DNA of 64,000 nucleotides from an uncultured Clostridia bacterium (GTDB taxonomy: Bacteria > Bacillota > Clostridia > Oscillospirales > Acutalibacteraceae). The notes under the pieces were generated by a model that saw only the letters and a program-made list of their open reading frames with translations, was not told where the DNA came from and did not search any database. Positions 1 through 8,450 of this stretch are shown here, one piece after another (the stretch's first letter is position 1; each line of letters opens with the position of its first letter). The stretch is from contig CAMHQC010000007.1 in assembly GCA_946187325.1 (NCBI GenBank), positions 1 through 64,000 on the forward strand, given 5' to 3'. A program made the translations under genes and the position numbers.

Positions 1-180
1 GTTAAACCCCGCCGTTTATGAATCTTTCCGCTATATGATTTTTTTCATAGGCGGCATCGGCTCCCGGGGCTCCCGGAACTTCGAAAACTAAAGAAAAATA
101 AAAAGTTAAACCCCGCCGTTTATGAATCTTTCCGCTATATGATTTTTTTCATAGGCGGCTTTGGCTCCCGGGGCTCCCGG
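1..180. repeat. Two direct copies of a 76-bp intergenic repeat
   Basis: Copies lie at 1-76 and 105-180, with a 104-bp period. They differ at only two positions (56 and 58 of the first copy). Each copy begins GTTAAACCCCGCCG, has a T-rich centre, and ends in a doubled GGCTCCCGG motif. Inside each copy GCCG(TTTATGAA) and CATAGGCGGC flank the T-rich core, so short hairpins are possible. The 28 bp between copies is A-rich. The array touches the window edge, so more copies may lie upstream. No coding potential is seen. Confidence 0.9.
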
Positions 181-300
181 GTTACAAATTAGTTTTTTGA
201 ATTTACATTGTATTTACTTATCTTTTTTCTTTAAGCCGATTATACTATAATTATTGTGGATAAAAAGGTGAATGCCTGCTTAAAACGGAGGAACAGCAAT

Positions 301-855
301 ATGAATAAACATACTGTTTTTGTCGCGGGAAAAAGATTTATACTCCTCAGCGACGATAAAGAAGAATATGTGGTAAAGCTTGCGGAAGAAGTGAGCAACA
401 CTATCACTAAAATCAGCTCGGAAAATCCGACGCTCGACCGACGTTCGGCGGCGCTGTTATGCGCTCTTGATTACGCCGATGATGTTTATAAGGAAAAACT
501 TAGGAACAAGAGCCTTTCCGATAAAGCCCAGCCGTTTATCGCCCAGGCGGATAAACAGGCTAAGCAGATACGCGAGCTTAAAGAAATGCTTCAGAAAAAA
601 GACGACGAAATTGAACAGCTTTCAAAAACAGTAAAACAGCTCGAGGAAAAGCTCGATAATATTCCGCGTGTTTTAGACGGGCAGGGAATGGTTAAAGAAG
701 TTACCGAGGTAAAGGCTGAATCCGATGAACCCGAAAAATCCGAGGAGAAAGACGAACCGAAATCCGAAAAACCTGTAGGCAGAAAAAAGAAGAAGAAAAA
801 TAAAGGCTATAAACCGATGAGACAGTTCTCGCTTTTCGACGATGAAGAAAATTGA
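301..855 (+). CDS. zapA: ZapA-like cell division protein with charged tail
   Basis: This 184-residue protein is a member of the ZapA family, which promotes bundling of FtsZ protofilaments at the division site. Residues 1-75 fit the ZapA N-terminal domain (start MNKHTVFVAGKRF, then a conserved DRRSAALLCALDYAD helix). Residues 85-130 form a long coiled coil. The last 50 residues are an acidic then basic linker ending in QFSLFDDEEN. I chose ATG 301 because AACGGAGGA lies just upstream; an in-frame GTG at 256 has no such site. The gene overlaps the next one by 14 bp, so the two are probably translated together. The tail is longer than in Bacillus ZapA (about 85 residues) and may bind another partner. 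Confidence 0.85.
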   Translation: MNKHTVFVAGKRFILLSDDKEEYVVKLAEEVSNTITKISSENPTLDRRSAALLCALDYADDVYKEKLRNKSLSDKAQPFIAQADKQAKQIRELKEMLQKKDDEIEQLSKTVKQLEEKLDNIPRVLDGQGMVKEVTEVKAESDEPEKSEEKDEPKSEKPVGRKKKKKNKGYKPMRQFSLFDDEEN

Positions 856-2899
856 GATACTTTCGCCTTGCGGAGGCTTTGACTCGGTAGTTGCCGCGGT
901 ACGAAGCGGAGCAGACGCGGTTTATCTCGGCGCGAAAGAGCTTTCCGCGAGAGCGGGAGCCGAAAATTTCGACGACAAAGAAATGAAAAACGCCGTCGAG
1001 TACTGCCATATCCGTGGGGTTTTGGTCTATGTTACGGTTAATACCATTGTTTTCGACAACGAAATAGAAAAAGCAAAATCGCTGATAATATCCTGCGCGA
1101 AAGCGGGAGTAGACGCGCTGATAGTTCAAAATCTGGGACTCGCTATGCTGGCTAAGAAAATCGCGCCCGAGCTGCCGCTCCACGCCTCAACCCAAATGAG
1201 CGTACATTCCCCGAGCGGAGCAAAGCTTCTTTATGAACAGGGCTTTAAGCGTGTAGTGCTTGCAAGAGAACTCAGCCGTGACGAGATTAAAGAAATCGCC
1301 GAGAGCTGTCCGATTGAGCTGGAGGTGTTTGTACACGGCGCGCTGTGTATGAGCGTGTCGGGACAGTGCTATTTCAGCGCGGTTATCGGCTCGAGAAGCG
1401 GTAACCGAGGACGCTGCGCCCAGACCTGCCGGCTTCCGTTTAGTATCGGAAAAAGTAAATACGCCCTTAGCTTGAAGGACAACAGCATTATCGACCATAT
1501 CCGTGATTTACAGGAAATCGGCGTTACTTCCGCTAAAATAGAAGGACGTTTAAAACGTCCCGAGTATGTCGCCGTCGCGACTAAGGCGTGTAAACAGTCT
1601 AGAGACGACGGATTTGTGAGCGAAGAAACGCGTTCGCAACTCGAAAATGTCTTTTCAAGAACAGGCTTTACCGACGGTTACTATACATCTAAGCGGGGTT
1701 ACGAGATGTTCGGTTATCGCCGTAAGGACGACGTGGTGTCCGCGACGGAAAAGCTGTTTAAGGAAATACGCACCGATTATAAGGACGAAACAAAAAGGGT
1801 GGATATTACCGCCGAGTTTATCGCGAAAATCGGCGGCAAAGCGAAGCTTGTACTCTCCGACGGTACGGGTTTGGTAGAGATAAACAGCGAAGAAATCTGC
1901 GAAAAAGCGTTAACCGCTCCCTTGTCCGAAGAAAAAGTACGCCGTCAGCTGTTAAAAACAGGCGGAACGCCCTATAATATAGTTGAACTCAAAATTGATT
2001 TAGAAGATAATTTGATTATAAAAATGTCCGCCCTGAATAAACTCAGGCGTGACGCGCTCGATTTGCTGAGCGAAAAACGCGCGGAAAACAGGAACTATAC
2101 TGTAAATGAAGTCGAGCTTCCGAAGATTACTCCGCATATTTCAAGTAAAAAGCTCAGATACGCGCGGTTTAACTCAACTGATATCGGTAAGGGTTTTTCC
2201 GATTTAGACCTCTGCTTTATTCCGATTGACAGCGAGATTTCAAAAGTAAAAGCTCTGACTGAAAACGGATTTAAACTCGGAATAGAAATTCCGAGAGCGA
2301 TGTTCTCGAGAGAAAAGGCGATTAAAGCCAAGCTCGCCGAGTTTAAAACCCTCGGAGTAAAGGACGCGCTGTGTAATAATCTCGCGGCGGTTTATATCGC
2401 AAAGGAATCGGGCTTAAATATCCACGGCGGCTTCGGGTTGAATTTTACAAATACGCTCGACCTGCTGTGGGCTGAAAGTATGGGTTTTGCCGATACCGAG
2501 CTGAGCTTTGAGATTAAGCTTTCCGACGCGCAAAGGCTCGGGGCCGATATCCCGAGAGGCGTTATATCCTTCGGATACCTGCCCGTTATGCTTACGAGAA
2601 ACTGCCCGAACAAGAGCGCGGATATAAAATGTCCGCGGTGTTCGGGAAAAGGAAAAATGAAGGATAGACTAGGCAAAACTTTCATTTTCTACTGTGACGG
2701 ATTCGCTACAGAGGTACTTAATAATCTTCCCGCGGAGGAGATTAACGAGGTCGAAAGAAGCGAAAACCTCGACATCTCATTTTTCCGCTTTTCTGTGGAA
2801 AACTATGTGGAAAACGTGGAAAAGTTGAGCGATTTTATCAGTGAGAGCCTAAATTCCCGCGAAAAGACCCACGGATTGTTAAAAAGGGGAGTTTTATAA
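842..2899 (+). CDS. U32 family peptidase / RlhA-like protein
   Basis: This 685-residue protein belongs to the U32 family. The N-terminal half is a TIM-barrel (opening LSPCGGFDSVVAAVRSGADA) with the family cysteines at residues 169, 176, 192 and 196 around HGALC and GRCAQTC. A second cysteine group (CPNK, CPRC and a later C) lies near residue 600. Long U32 proteins with this two-part layout include E. coli RlhA, which acts in hydroxylation of a 23S rRNA cytidine; that role here is inference, and the historical label is collagenase-like peptidase. The start overlaps the end of zapA by 14 bp, a pairing common in Clostridia. No signal peptide is visible, so it is cytoplasmic. Confidence 0.82.
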   Translation: MKKIEILSPCGGFDSVVAAVRSGADAVYLGAKELSARAGAENFDDKEMKNAVEYCHIRGVLVYVTVNTIVFDNEIEKAKSLIISCAKAGVDALIVQNLGLAMLAKKIAPELPLHASTQMSVHSPSGAKLLYEQGFKRVVLARELSRDEIKEIAESCPIELEVFVHGALCMSVSGQCYFSAVIGSRSGNRGRCAQTCRLPFSIGKSKYALSLKDNSIIDHIRDLQEIGVTSAKIEGRLKRPEYVAVATKACKQSRDDGFVSEETRSQLENVFSRTGFTDGYYTSKRGYEMFGYRRKDDVVSATEKLFKEIRTDYKDETKRVDITAEFIAKIGGKAKLVLSDGTGLVEINSEEICEKALTAPLSEEKVRRQLLKTGGTPYNIVELKIDLEDNLIIKMSALNKLRRDALDLLSEKRAENRNYTVNEVELPKITPHISSKKLRYARFNSTDIGKGFSDLDLCFIPIDSEISKVKALTENGFKLGIEIPRAMFSREKAIKAKLAEFKTLGVKDALCNNLAAVYIAKESGLNIHGGFGLNFTNTLDLLWAESMGFADTELSFEIKLSDAQRLGADIPRGVISFGYLPVMLTRNCPNKSADIKCPRCSGKGKMKDRLGKTFIFYCDGFATEVLNNLPAEEINEVERSENLDISFFRFSVENYVENVEKLSDFISESLNSREKTHGLLKRGVL

Positions 2900-2991
2900 C
2901 CAATATTCCCCGAAGGAAATTTTGAATATTCCGATTAAGAAAATACTATTATTACAAATAAGAATATTACAAAATGTATATTTATTAATGT

Positions 2992-3020
2992 TTTACATAT
3001 TTGCAAGTTTGCCCTAAATT
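2992..3020 (+). promoter_or_regulatory. Candidate dut promoter
   Basis: TTTACA at 2992 and TAAATT at 3015 are separated by 17 bp. The sequence TTTGCAAG occurs once in the spacer region and once just after the -10 element. The rest of the 2900-3043 gap is A/T-rich with nothing else recognised. Confidence 0.45.
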
Positions 3021-3043
3021 TTGCAAGTTCGGGAGATGATAAA

Positions 3044-3484
3044 ATGCAGTTAAAAATAAAAAAACTCCGGGAAACCGCGACCTTACCGACAAGGGCTACC
3101 TCGGGTTCGGCGGGAGCCGACCTTTACGCCTGTATCGACGAGAGCGTTACGATTAACCCGGGCGATTTAAAGATTATTCCGACGGGAATCGCAATCGCTC
3201 TGCCCGATAAAAACAGCGCCGCTTATCTTTACGCGCGTTCGGGACTCGGGGTAAAGCACGGTATCTGTCTTTCGAACGGCGTCGGAGTTATCGACTCGGA
3301 CTACAGGGGCGAGATTTGCGTCGGACTTTGTAACGTGAGCTCGAAGCCTTATATCGTGGAGCCTGACGAAAGAATAGCCCAGATGGTTATAGCTCCGGTG
3401 ATAATACCGGAGCAAATTGAGGTAGACGAACTTGACGAAACCGACAGAGGCGGGGGCGGATTCGGCTCTACAGGCAAAAAATGA
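3044..3484 (+). CDS. dut: Deoxyuridine 5'-triphosphate nucleotidohydrolase
   Basis: This 146-residue trimeric-type dUTPase hydrolyses dUTP to dUMP and pyrophosphate, keeping uracil out of DNA and supplying dUMP for thymidylate synthesis. All five family motifs are visible: AGADLYA, ARSGLG, GVIDSDYRGE with the catalytic Asp and Tyr, an R-I-AQM segment, and the C-terminal glycine-rich arm GGGGFGSTG that closes over the substrate. Length is normal. It has its own candidate promoter and a GGGAGATGA ribosome site before ATG 3044. It stands between the U32 gene and mreB and looks monocistronic. Confidence 0.95.
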   Translation: MQLKIKKLRETATLPTRATSGSAGADLYACIDESVTINPGDLKIIPTGIAIALPDKNSAAYLYARSGLGVKHGICLSNGVGVIDSDYRGEICVGLCNVSSKPYIVEPDERIAQMVIAPVIIPEQIEVDELDETDRGGGGFGSTGKK

Positions 3485-3494
3485 CATTTTTAGG

Positions 3495-3523
3495 TTGATT
3501 TAACTTGACTTATAGGCTATAAT
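3495..3523 (+). promoter_or_regulatory. Candidate mreB promoter
   Basis: TTGATT at 3495, a 17-bp spacer and a perfect TATAAT at 3518 lie about 50 bp before mreB. A GAAAGGAG ribosome site precedes the ATG. Confidence 0.6.
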
Positions 3524-3574
3524 AAATAAGATATGGAAAGTATATAGAAAAGTAAAATCCGAAAGGAGTACGTT

Positions 3575-4585
3575 ATGTTTTCATTTTCAAAGGATATAGG
3601 AATTGACTTAGGTACAGCGAACACACTCGTTTGTATGAAGGGTAAGGGAATTGTTATGCGCGAGCCCTCGGTTGTAGCCGTGGATATCCGTAACGATACG
3701 GTGCTTGCCGTAGGCCAGCAGGCGAGAGATATGATAGGAAGAACCCCCGGTTCAATCGTAGCTGTACGACCGCTAAAAGACGGTGTTATCGCCGACTTCG
3801 ATATTACCGCTACCATGCTCAAGCATTTTATTCGAAAAGCGGCGAAGCCTTCTCTTTTCAGCAAACCGAGAATTATAATCTGTATGCCGACAGGCGTTAC
3901 CGAGGTTGAAAGACGCGCGGTAGAGAGCGCCGCTGTTCAGGCGAGCGGAAGTAAAAATATAATGTTAATCGAAGAGCCTATGGCGGCGGCTATCGGCGCG
4001 GGACTTCCCGTGGACGAGCCGACAGGTTCGATGGTAGTAGATATCGGCGGCGGTACTTCCGAGGTAGCCGTGATTTCTCTCGGAGATATCGTTACGGCTT
4101 GTTCGGTAAGAGTCGCGGGCGATAAATTTGACGAAGCTATCGTTACTTATATTAAGAAGAAGTACAATCTCCTTATCGGCGACAGAACCGCTGAGGAAAT
4201 AAAAATCGCTATCGGCTCGGCGTATCCGTATTCTGACGAAAAAGATATGCTCATTAAGGGCAGAAGCTTAGAGTCGGGACTTCCTAAGGATATCACAATT
4301 ACCGCCGAGGAAATCCGCGAAGCGCTCAAAGATCCGCTTATGATAATTGTCGACGCTATCAAGGATACTCTCGAGAAAACTCCCCCCGAGCTTTCCGCGG
4401 ATATTATCGACCACGGAATTATGCTCACAGGCGGCGGCGCGTTACTTAGAGGACTTGACCGCCTTGTTATGCAGGAAACAGGAATGCCCGTACACGTTGC
4501 GGACAGACCGCTCGACTGCGTAGTAGCGGGAACGGCTAAGCGTATCAGCGGTGTAAGAGCCGAGTATAAACATAACCGCGAGTAA
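3575..4585 (+). CDS. mreB: Rod-shape determining actin homologue MreB
   Basis: This 336-residue actin-fold ATPase forms membrane-associated filaments that position the cell-wall elongation machinery. It shows the phosphate-1 motif [10 protein letters not shown] near the N terminus, the phosphate-2 motif [13 protein letters not shown] and the adenosine motif [13 protein letters not shown]. Length matches MreB. It begins the mre block, with mreC, mreD and PBP2 following on the same strand. The usual tight mreB-mreC junction is replaced here by a 298-bp gap with a repeat element. Mbl is the alternative paralogue, but the position before mreC favours MreB. Confidence 0.93.
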   Translation: MFSFSKDIGIDLGTANTLVCMKGKGIVMREPSVVAVDIRNDTVLAVGQQARDMIGRTPGSIVAVRPLKDGVIADFDITATMLKHFIRKAAKPSLFSKPRIIICMPTGVTEVERRAVESAAVQASGSKNIMLIEEPMAAAIGAGLPVDEPTGSMVVDIGGGTSEVAVISLGDIVTACSVRVAGDKFDEAIVTYIKKKYNLLIGDRTAEEIKIAIGSAYPYSDEKDMLIKGRSLESGLPKDITITAEEIREALKDPLMIIVDAIKDTLEKTPPELSADIIDHGIMLTGGGALLRGLDRLVMQETGMPVHVADRPLDCVVAGTAKRISGVRAEYKHNRE

Positions 4586-4883
4586 TATAGAAAAACAGGG
4601 CTGGCTTAGAATTAGGTCAGCCCAAATAAATATTATGTGGTATAAGAAGTCTGTAGCGTCGTATTGAGCGAAGCGAGCGTCAGCGTAACGAAGTCAAAAT
4701 ATCTTAAAAGCTTCTTCGGCTATTTGCTGTCGCAAAGGCCGCTCAGAATGACAATGGTAACAGGTTACAGTAAATCCGCATAGATAAAATTACCCCAAGT
4801 CTCCAAAACTTCATAGGACATTAAATGTACGCGGGGTATGGTTGTAAGACAGGGAATATAAAGCTTGACGAGGAGAATTAAAG
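4586..4883. other. mreB-mreC intergenic region
   Basis: These 298 bp contain a GGGCTG...CAGCCC hairpin right after mreB (about 4598-4623, no clear U-tract), the palindromic element at 4658-4752, and about 130 bp without recognised content. A GAGGAGAA ribosome site ends the region before mreC. No protein gene is seen. Confidence 0.6.
4658..4752. repeat. Palindromic dispersed element, copy A
   Basis: This element runs from GTCGTATTGAGCG to CGCTCAGAATGAC, which are imperfect terminal inverted repeats. The interior has smaller palindromes (GAAGCGAGCGTC, CTTCTTCGG). Related elements occur at 13984, 32045 and 37506. It lies inside the mre locus, between mreB and mreC. Confidence 0.75.
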
Positions 4884-5729
4884 ATGTTGGAATTTTTTTC
4901 TGATAAAAAAGTCAAAATAATTTCAATAACGGCAGCCGTAATTATCGTGGTTATGATAATGGGCGCCGCGGGAAGCCCGATACTTTCGTCGGGAGTGAAT
5001 TTTCTGACAAAGGGGCTTTCCCAGGTAAGCGCGTCCGCCGCAGGCGAGGGCGAAAAAACCTACGACGAGCTTTTAGAGGAAAATAAGGCGCTTAAAAAAG
5101 AGTCCGCGGATTTACGAACCCAGCTCGTCGATTATTACGATATCAAGGAAGAAAACGCGCGCCTTTGGAAATATTATAAGATAAAAAAGGAAAACGCCGA
5201 CTACGAAATTATGCCCGCGTCGGTTATCCGCCGTGACGCGAGCCAGGATTTCTATTCGTTTTCGATAGACGTCGGCACATCTAACGGAGTCCATAACCAA
5301 GACCCCGTAATTACCGATTTGGGACTTATCGGTTTTATCAGCTCGGCTAACGCCGTAAGCAGCAAGGTAACAACAATTCTTTCGCCCGATTTACAGGCAG
5401 GCGCTTACGATAAGCGTACCAATGACAGCGGAATAGTGGGCGGAAGCGCGCTTTACGCCGACGACAATAAAACTACGCTGACTAAAATCGACGCTAACGC
5501 CAAGATTAAGAAGGGCGATATTATTACGACCTCGGGTATCGGCGGAATTTACCCCGAGAACCTGATTGTCGGAAAGGTTACCGATATTAACTACGATAAA
5601 TACGACGCCACAAAATACGCCGTAGTAACACCCTACGAAAACATCAAGAAGGTTACCGACGTAGTGGTGCTGACCAATTTTAAGAATAAAGGCGAAATCA
5701 AGAGAATTTCCGAAAAGGAGAAAAATTAA
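4884..5729 (+). CDS. mreC: Rod-shape determining protein MreC
   Basis: This 281-residue bitopic membrane protein scaffolds the elongasome outside the membrane. Residues 8-30 form one transmembrane helix, residues about 58-95 a coiled coil (EENKALKKESADLRTQ), and the rest the two beta-barrel domains typical of MreC, including a PVITDLGLIGFIS-type stretch. Its stop codon overlaps the mreD start by one base, so mreC, mreD and probably PBP2 are co-translated. A GAGGAGAA ribosome site precedes ATG 4884. Length is normal. Confidence 0.9.
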   Translation: MLEFFSDKKVKIISITAAVIIVVMIMGAAGSPILSSGVNFLTKGLSQVSASAAGEGEKTYDELLEENKALKKESADLRTQLVDYYDIKEENARLWKYYKIKKENADYEIMPASVIRRDASQDFYSFSIDVGTSNGVHNQDPVITDLGLIGFISSANAVSSKVTTILSPDLQAGAYDKRTNDSGIVGGSALYADDNKTTLTKIDANAKIKKGDIITTSGIGGIYPENLIVGKVTDINYDKYDATKYAVVTPYENIKKVTDVVVLTNFKNKGEIKRISEKEKN

Positions 5730-6238
5730 TGGACAGAAAATTTACCATCGTCCGTTATATCGCTTTCGGAATAGAGATACTGATTCTGTTTATATTGCAG
5801 TCTACGCCCAATCTTATTCCCGAGGTTTTCGGCGGACGGCCTCTGCTTCTGATTCCCGCGGCGATTACGATAGCGTATTTCGAACCCGAGATTCCCGCGA
5901 TGTTCTATGGAATAGCCTGCGGAATACTGCTCGACTTAGGCTATAGCGAATTTCCGGGCTTCTATACTATAATGCTCGGCGTAATATGCTTTTTGCTCGG
6001 CTGGGTTTTCAGGGATTATATGGTCGTAAGCTTCTTTAACGCCACGGCTTTTTCCGCGGTAATAATAACGGGAGTTATAGGTATTAACTTTCTGTTTTTC
6101 TATGTGTTCGCGGGTAAAGGCGAAGCGGGATTGTATTTCTTAACCCACTACGTGTCAAAAATAATCTATACGTTCTTATGCGGTATAGTTTTGTATTTTA
6201 TAAACAAAGGACTTTTCAGGAGTTTGCTTGATTATTAA
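5729..6238 (+). CDS. mreD: Rod-shape determining protein MreD
   Basis: This 169-residue protein is almost entirely hydrophobic, with five or six predicted membrane helices. MreD family proteins have low sequence conservation, so the call rests on size, topology and the one-base overlap with mreC on one side and PBP2 15 bp beyond on the other. It probably links MreC and the PBP2-RodA synthase in the membrane. Confidence 0.85.
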   Translation: MDRKFTIVRYIAFGIEILILFILQSTPNLIPEVFGGRPLLLIPAAITIAYFEPEIPAMFYGIACGILLDLGYSEFPGFYTIMLGVICFLLGWVFRDYMVVSFFNATAFSAVIITGVIGINFLFFYVFAGKGEAGLYFLTHYVSKIIYTFLCGIVLYFINKGLFRSLLDY

Positions 6239-6253
6239 GAAATGAGATAAATA

Positions 6254-8398
6254 ATGATAGTTGACGATAAAGAAAAACAAGCTGAAGAAAAACGATTTTT
6301 GAATAAAAGGGTAATTATATGTCTTATAATTATCCTCGTGATTTTCTGCGGATTTGCGTGCAAGCTGTTTATGTGGCAGATTGTCGAGGGTGAAAGCTAT
6401 TCCAAGCTCGCCGATACGTCCACCGCCTACACGGTAACCACCGACGCTACCCGCGGAGAAATTCTCGACTGTAACGGAAAAGGTCTTGCGGTAAACCGTA
6501 CAGGCTATCGAATTGTACTCGATAAGCTTTATATCGACGCCGCGAATTTAGACAATACTATTCTCTCGCTTATGAGGCTTATGAACAGCCGTAACGAGAA
6601 ATGGATAGATAACCTGCCGATTAAAATTGACGAACAGGGAGTTTACAGGTTTAAAAAGGGCAGAAGCGACGAGATTAAAGTTCTTAAATCCAAGGACTAT
6701 CTCGACCTTAAACCGTCCGACAACGCCGAAAAATGTATGAAGCTTTTAGCCGAAAGGTATGAGCTCGAGGACAAACAGCTCGCGAAGGCTACGCTGCGAA
6801 ATCTTGTGTCAGTCCATTATAATATGGAGAGAACCTGGTACTCAAACACCAACCCCTATATCTTCGCCAAGGGCATCAGCTCCGATATGCTCTCGATTGT
6901 CAGCGAAAATATGCAGAGCGTGAGCGGTGTAGAAATTCAGACCTACTTAACCCGCCATAATCCCCAGGGCAAGCTCGCTCCCCATATTCTCGGCGCGCTC
7001 GGAAGTATTAACCAGGAAGAATACGAGCAGAAGCAGTCCGAGGGTAAGGACTACGGCTTTAACGACAGTATCGGTAAATTCGGGCTTGAGCTCGCGTATG
7101 AGGACGAGCTTAAAGGCGTCGGCGGAGAGAGGATTGTGCAGAAAAACTCCGACGGTAACGTCACTAAGGTCGTGGAGTCGGTTAACGCTAAGCCCGGACA
7201 TACGCTCTATTTAACCCTCGACAGCAAGCTCCAAAAGGTCGCCAACGACTCGCTTAAAAGGCAAGTTGACGCGGCGAGAGCCTACGGCGAAAGCGACGGC
7301 GGTAACGGAGCCGATTGTAAGACAGGCGCGGTTGTTATGCTCGACGTAAACGATTTTTCGGTACTCGCGGCTTCGAGCTATCCTACCTTTAACTTAAATA
7401 AATATTCAAAATACGGCGACTACTACGTTAACCTCGTAGAAGATAAAAACGCGCCGATTTATAACCGAGCCTTTATCGGCTCGTTTGCTCCGGGTTCGGT
7501 ATTTAAACCCTGTGTAGCGGCCGCCGCTCTGCAGGAAAATGTTATCGGCGAGGGAACGTTCTTTACCTGTAACCATATTTACGACCATTACCCGACTAAC
7601 CCTGTAAAATGTATGGGAACTCACGGCTCAATCGGGCTGAGAACAGCGATTACCAAGAGCTGTAACTCCTATTTTGCCGAAACAGGACGGCTGCTCGGTA
7701 TAGATACAATGTATCTCTACGCCGAAAAATTCGGACTCGGCGAAAAGACAGGTCTCGAGGTAGAGGAGAGCAACGGTATCTTAGCGGGACGCGACAGTAA
7801 AACCTGGCAGGAAGGTAATACCGTCCAGGCGGCTATCGGTCAGTCGGACAACGCGTTTACGCCGGTACAGCTCGCGACCTATACCGCGACTATCGCTAAC
7901 GGCGGAAAACGCTACAGAACCCATCTTGTAAAGGAAATCAGAAATTATAAACGCACAAAGACTGTTTATAAATACAATACCAAAAAGCCCGAGGTTGAGG
8001 ACACCTGCGGTGTGTCGGCGTATAATCTCTCGATAGTCCAAAACGCTATGCGAAACGTAGTCGCCGACCCCGGCGGTACAGCGTACTCGGTATTCGGAAA
8101 CTACAGCATACCCGTCGCGGCTAAGACAGGTACCGCCGAAAACGCGGGCTCCGACCATACGGTATTTATCTGCTACGCTCCTTTCGATAAACCGAAGGTA
8201 GCCGTGGCGGTAGTTTTGGAGCACGGCGCTCACGGACAGTTCAGTATGAATGTAGCTAAATCGCTCCTCGACGAATATTTCGGACTAAACAAACCGCAAA
8301 AAACTTCCGATAACTCCGAAAATACCGAGAACTCAGATACCTCGGATAATTCCGATAACAATTACTCCGACGAAGATACAGAATACTATGACGAATAA
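6254..8398 (+). CDS. mrdA: Penicillin-binding protein 2 (class B transpeptidase)
   Basis: This 714-residue class B PBP cross-links peptidoglycan during cell elongation. Residues 20-45 form the membrane anchor, residues about 60-330 the pedestal/dimerisation domain (opening TRGEILDCNGKGLAVN), and residues about 350-690 the transpeptidase. The catalytic motif SVFK places Ser415 and Lys418, SCN gives the second motif, and KTGTAE the third. The last 35 residues are an Asp/Asn/Ser-rich tail after the catalytic domain, probably a disordered extracellular end. Position directly after mreD supports an elongation role rather than a sporulation one such as SpoVD. Confidence 0.92.
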   Translation: MIVDDKEKQAEEKRFLNKRVIICLIIILVIFCGFACKLFMWQIVEGESYSKLADTSTAYTVTTDATRGEILDCNGKGLAVNRTGYRIVLDKLYIDAANLDNTILSLMRLMNSRNEKWIDNLPIKIDEQGVYRFKKGRSDEIKVLKSKDYLDLKPSDNAEKCMKLLAERYELEDKQLAKATLRNLVSVHYNMERTWYSNTNPYIFAKGISSDMLSIVSENMQSVSGVEIQTYLTRHNPQGKLAPHILGALGSINQEEYEQKQSEGKDYGFNDSIGKFGLELAYEDELKGVGGERIVQKNSDGNVTKVVESVNAKPGHTLYLTLDSKLQKVANDSLKRQVDAARAYGESDGGNGADCKTGAVVMLDVNDFSVLAASSYPTFNLNKYSKYGDYYVNLVEDKNAPIYNRAFIGSFAPGSVFKPCVAAAALQENVIGEGTFFTCNHIYDHYPTNPVKCMGTHGSIGLRTAITKSCNSYFAETGRLLGIDTMYLYAEKFGLGEKTGLEVEESNGILAGRDSKTWQEGNTVQAAIGQSDNAFTPVQLATYTATIANGGKRYRTHLVKEIRNYKRTKTVYKYNTKKPEVEDTCGVSAYNLSIVQNAMRNVVADPGGTAYSVFGNYSIPVAAKTGTAENAGSDHTVFICYAPFDKPKVAVAVVLEHGAHGQFSMNVAKSLLDEYFGLNKPQKTSDNSENTENSDTSDNSDNNYSDEDTEYYDE

Positions 8399-8401
8399 AA
8401 T

Positions 8402-8438
8402 AACGGGATGATTCAAAAGCGAATCATCCCGTTTTATA
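8402..8438. terminator. Bidirectional terminator after PBP2
   Basis: A 13-bp perfect stem (AACGGGATGATTC pairing with GAATCATCCCGTT) with a 6-nt loop is followed by TTTATAT. It separates the mre operon from the convergent XRE gene. Confidence 0.85.
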
Positions 8439-8450
8439 TATCAAGTTTTA

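Noticed and set aside
1-180. CRISPR array
   Set aside because: Only two copies, a 76-bp repeat and one 28-bp A-rich spacer, with no cas gene in the window.
256-300. GTG start 15 codons upstream for zapA
   Set aside because: No ribosome site precedes it, and the ZapA domain aligns from ATG 301, which has AACGGAGGA.
4598-4623. Terminator after mreB
   Set aside because: GGGCTG/CAGCCC has a long loop and no U-tract, so I do not call it a terminator.
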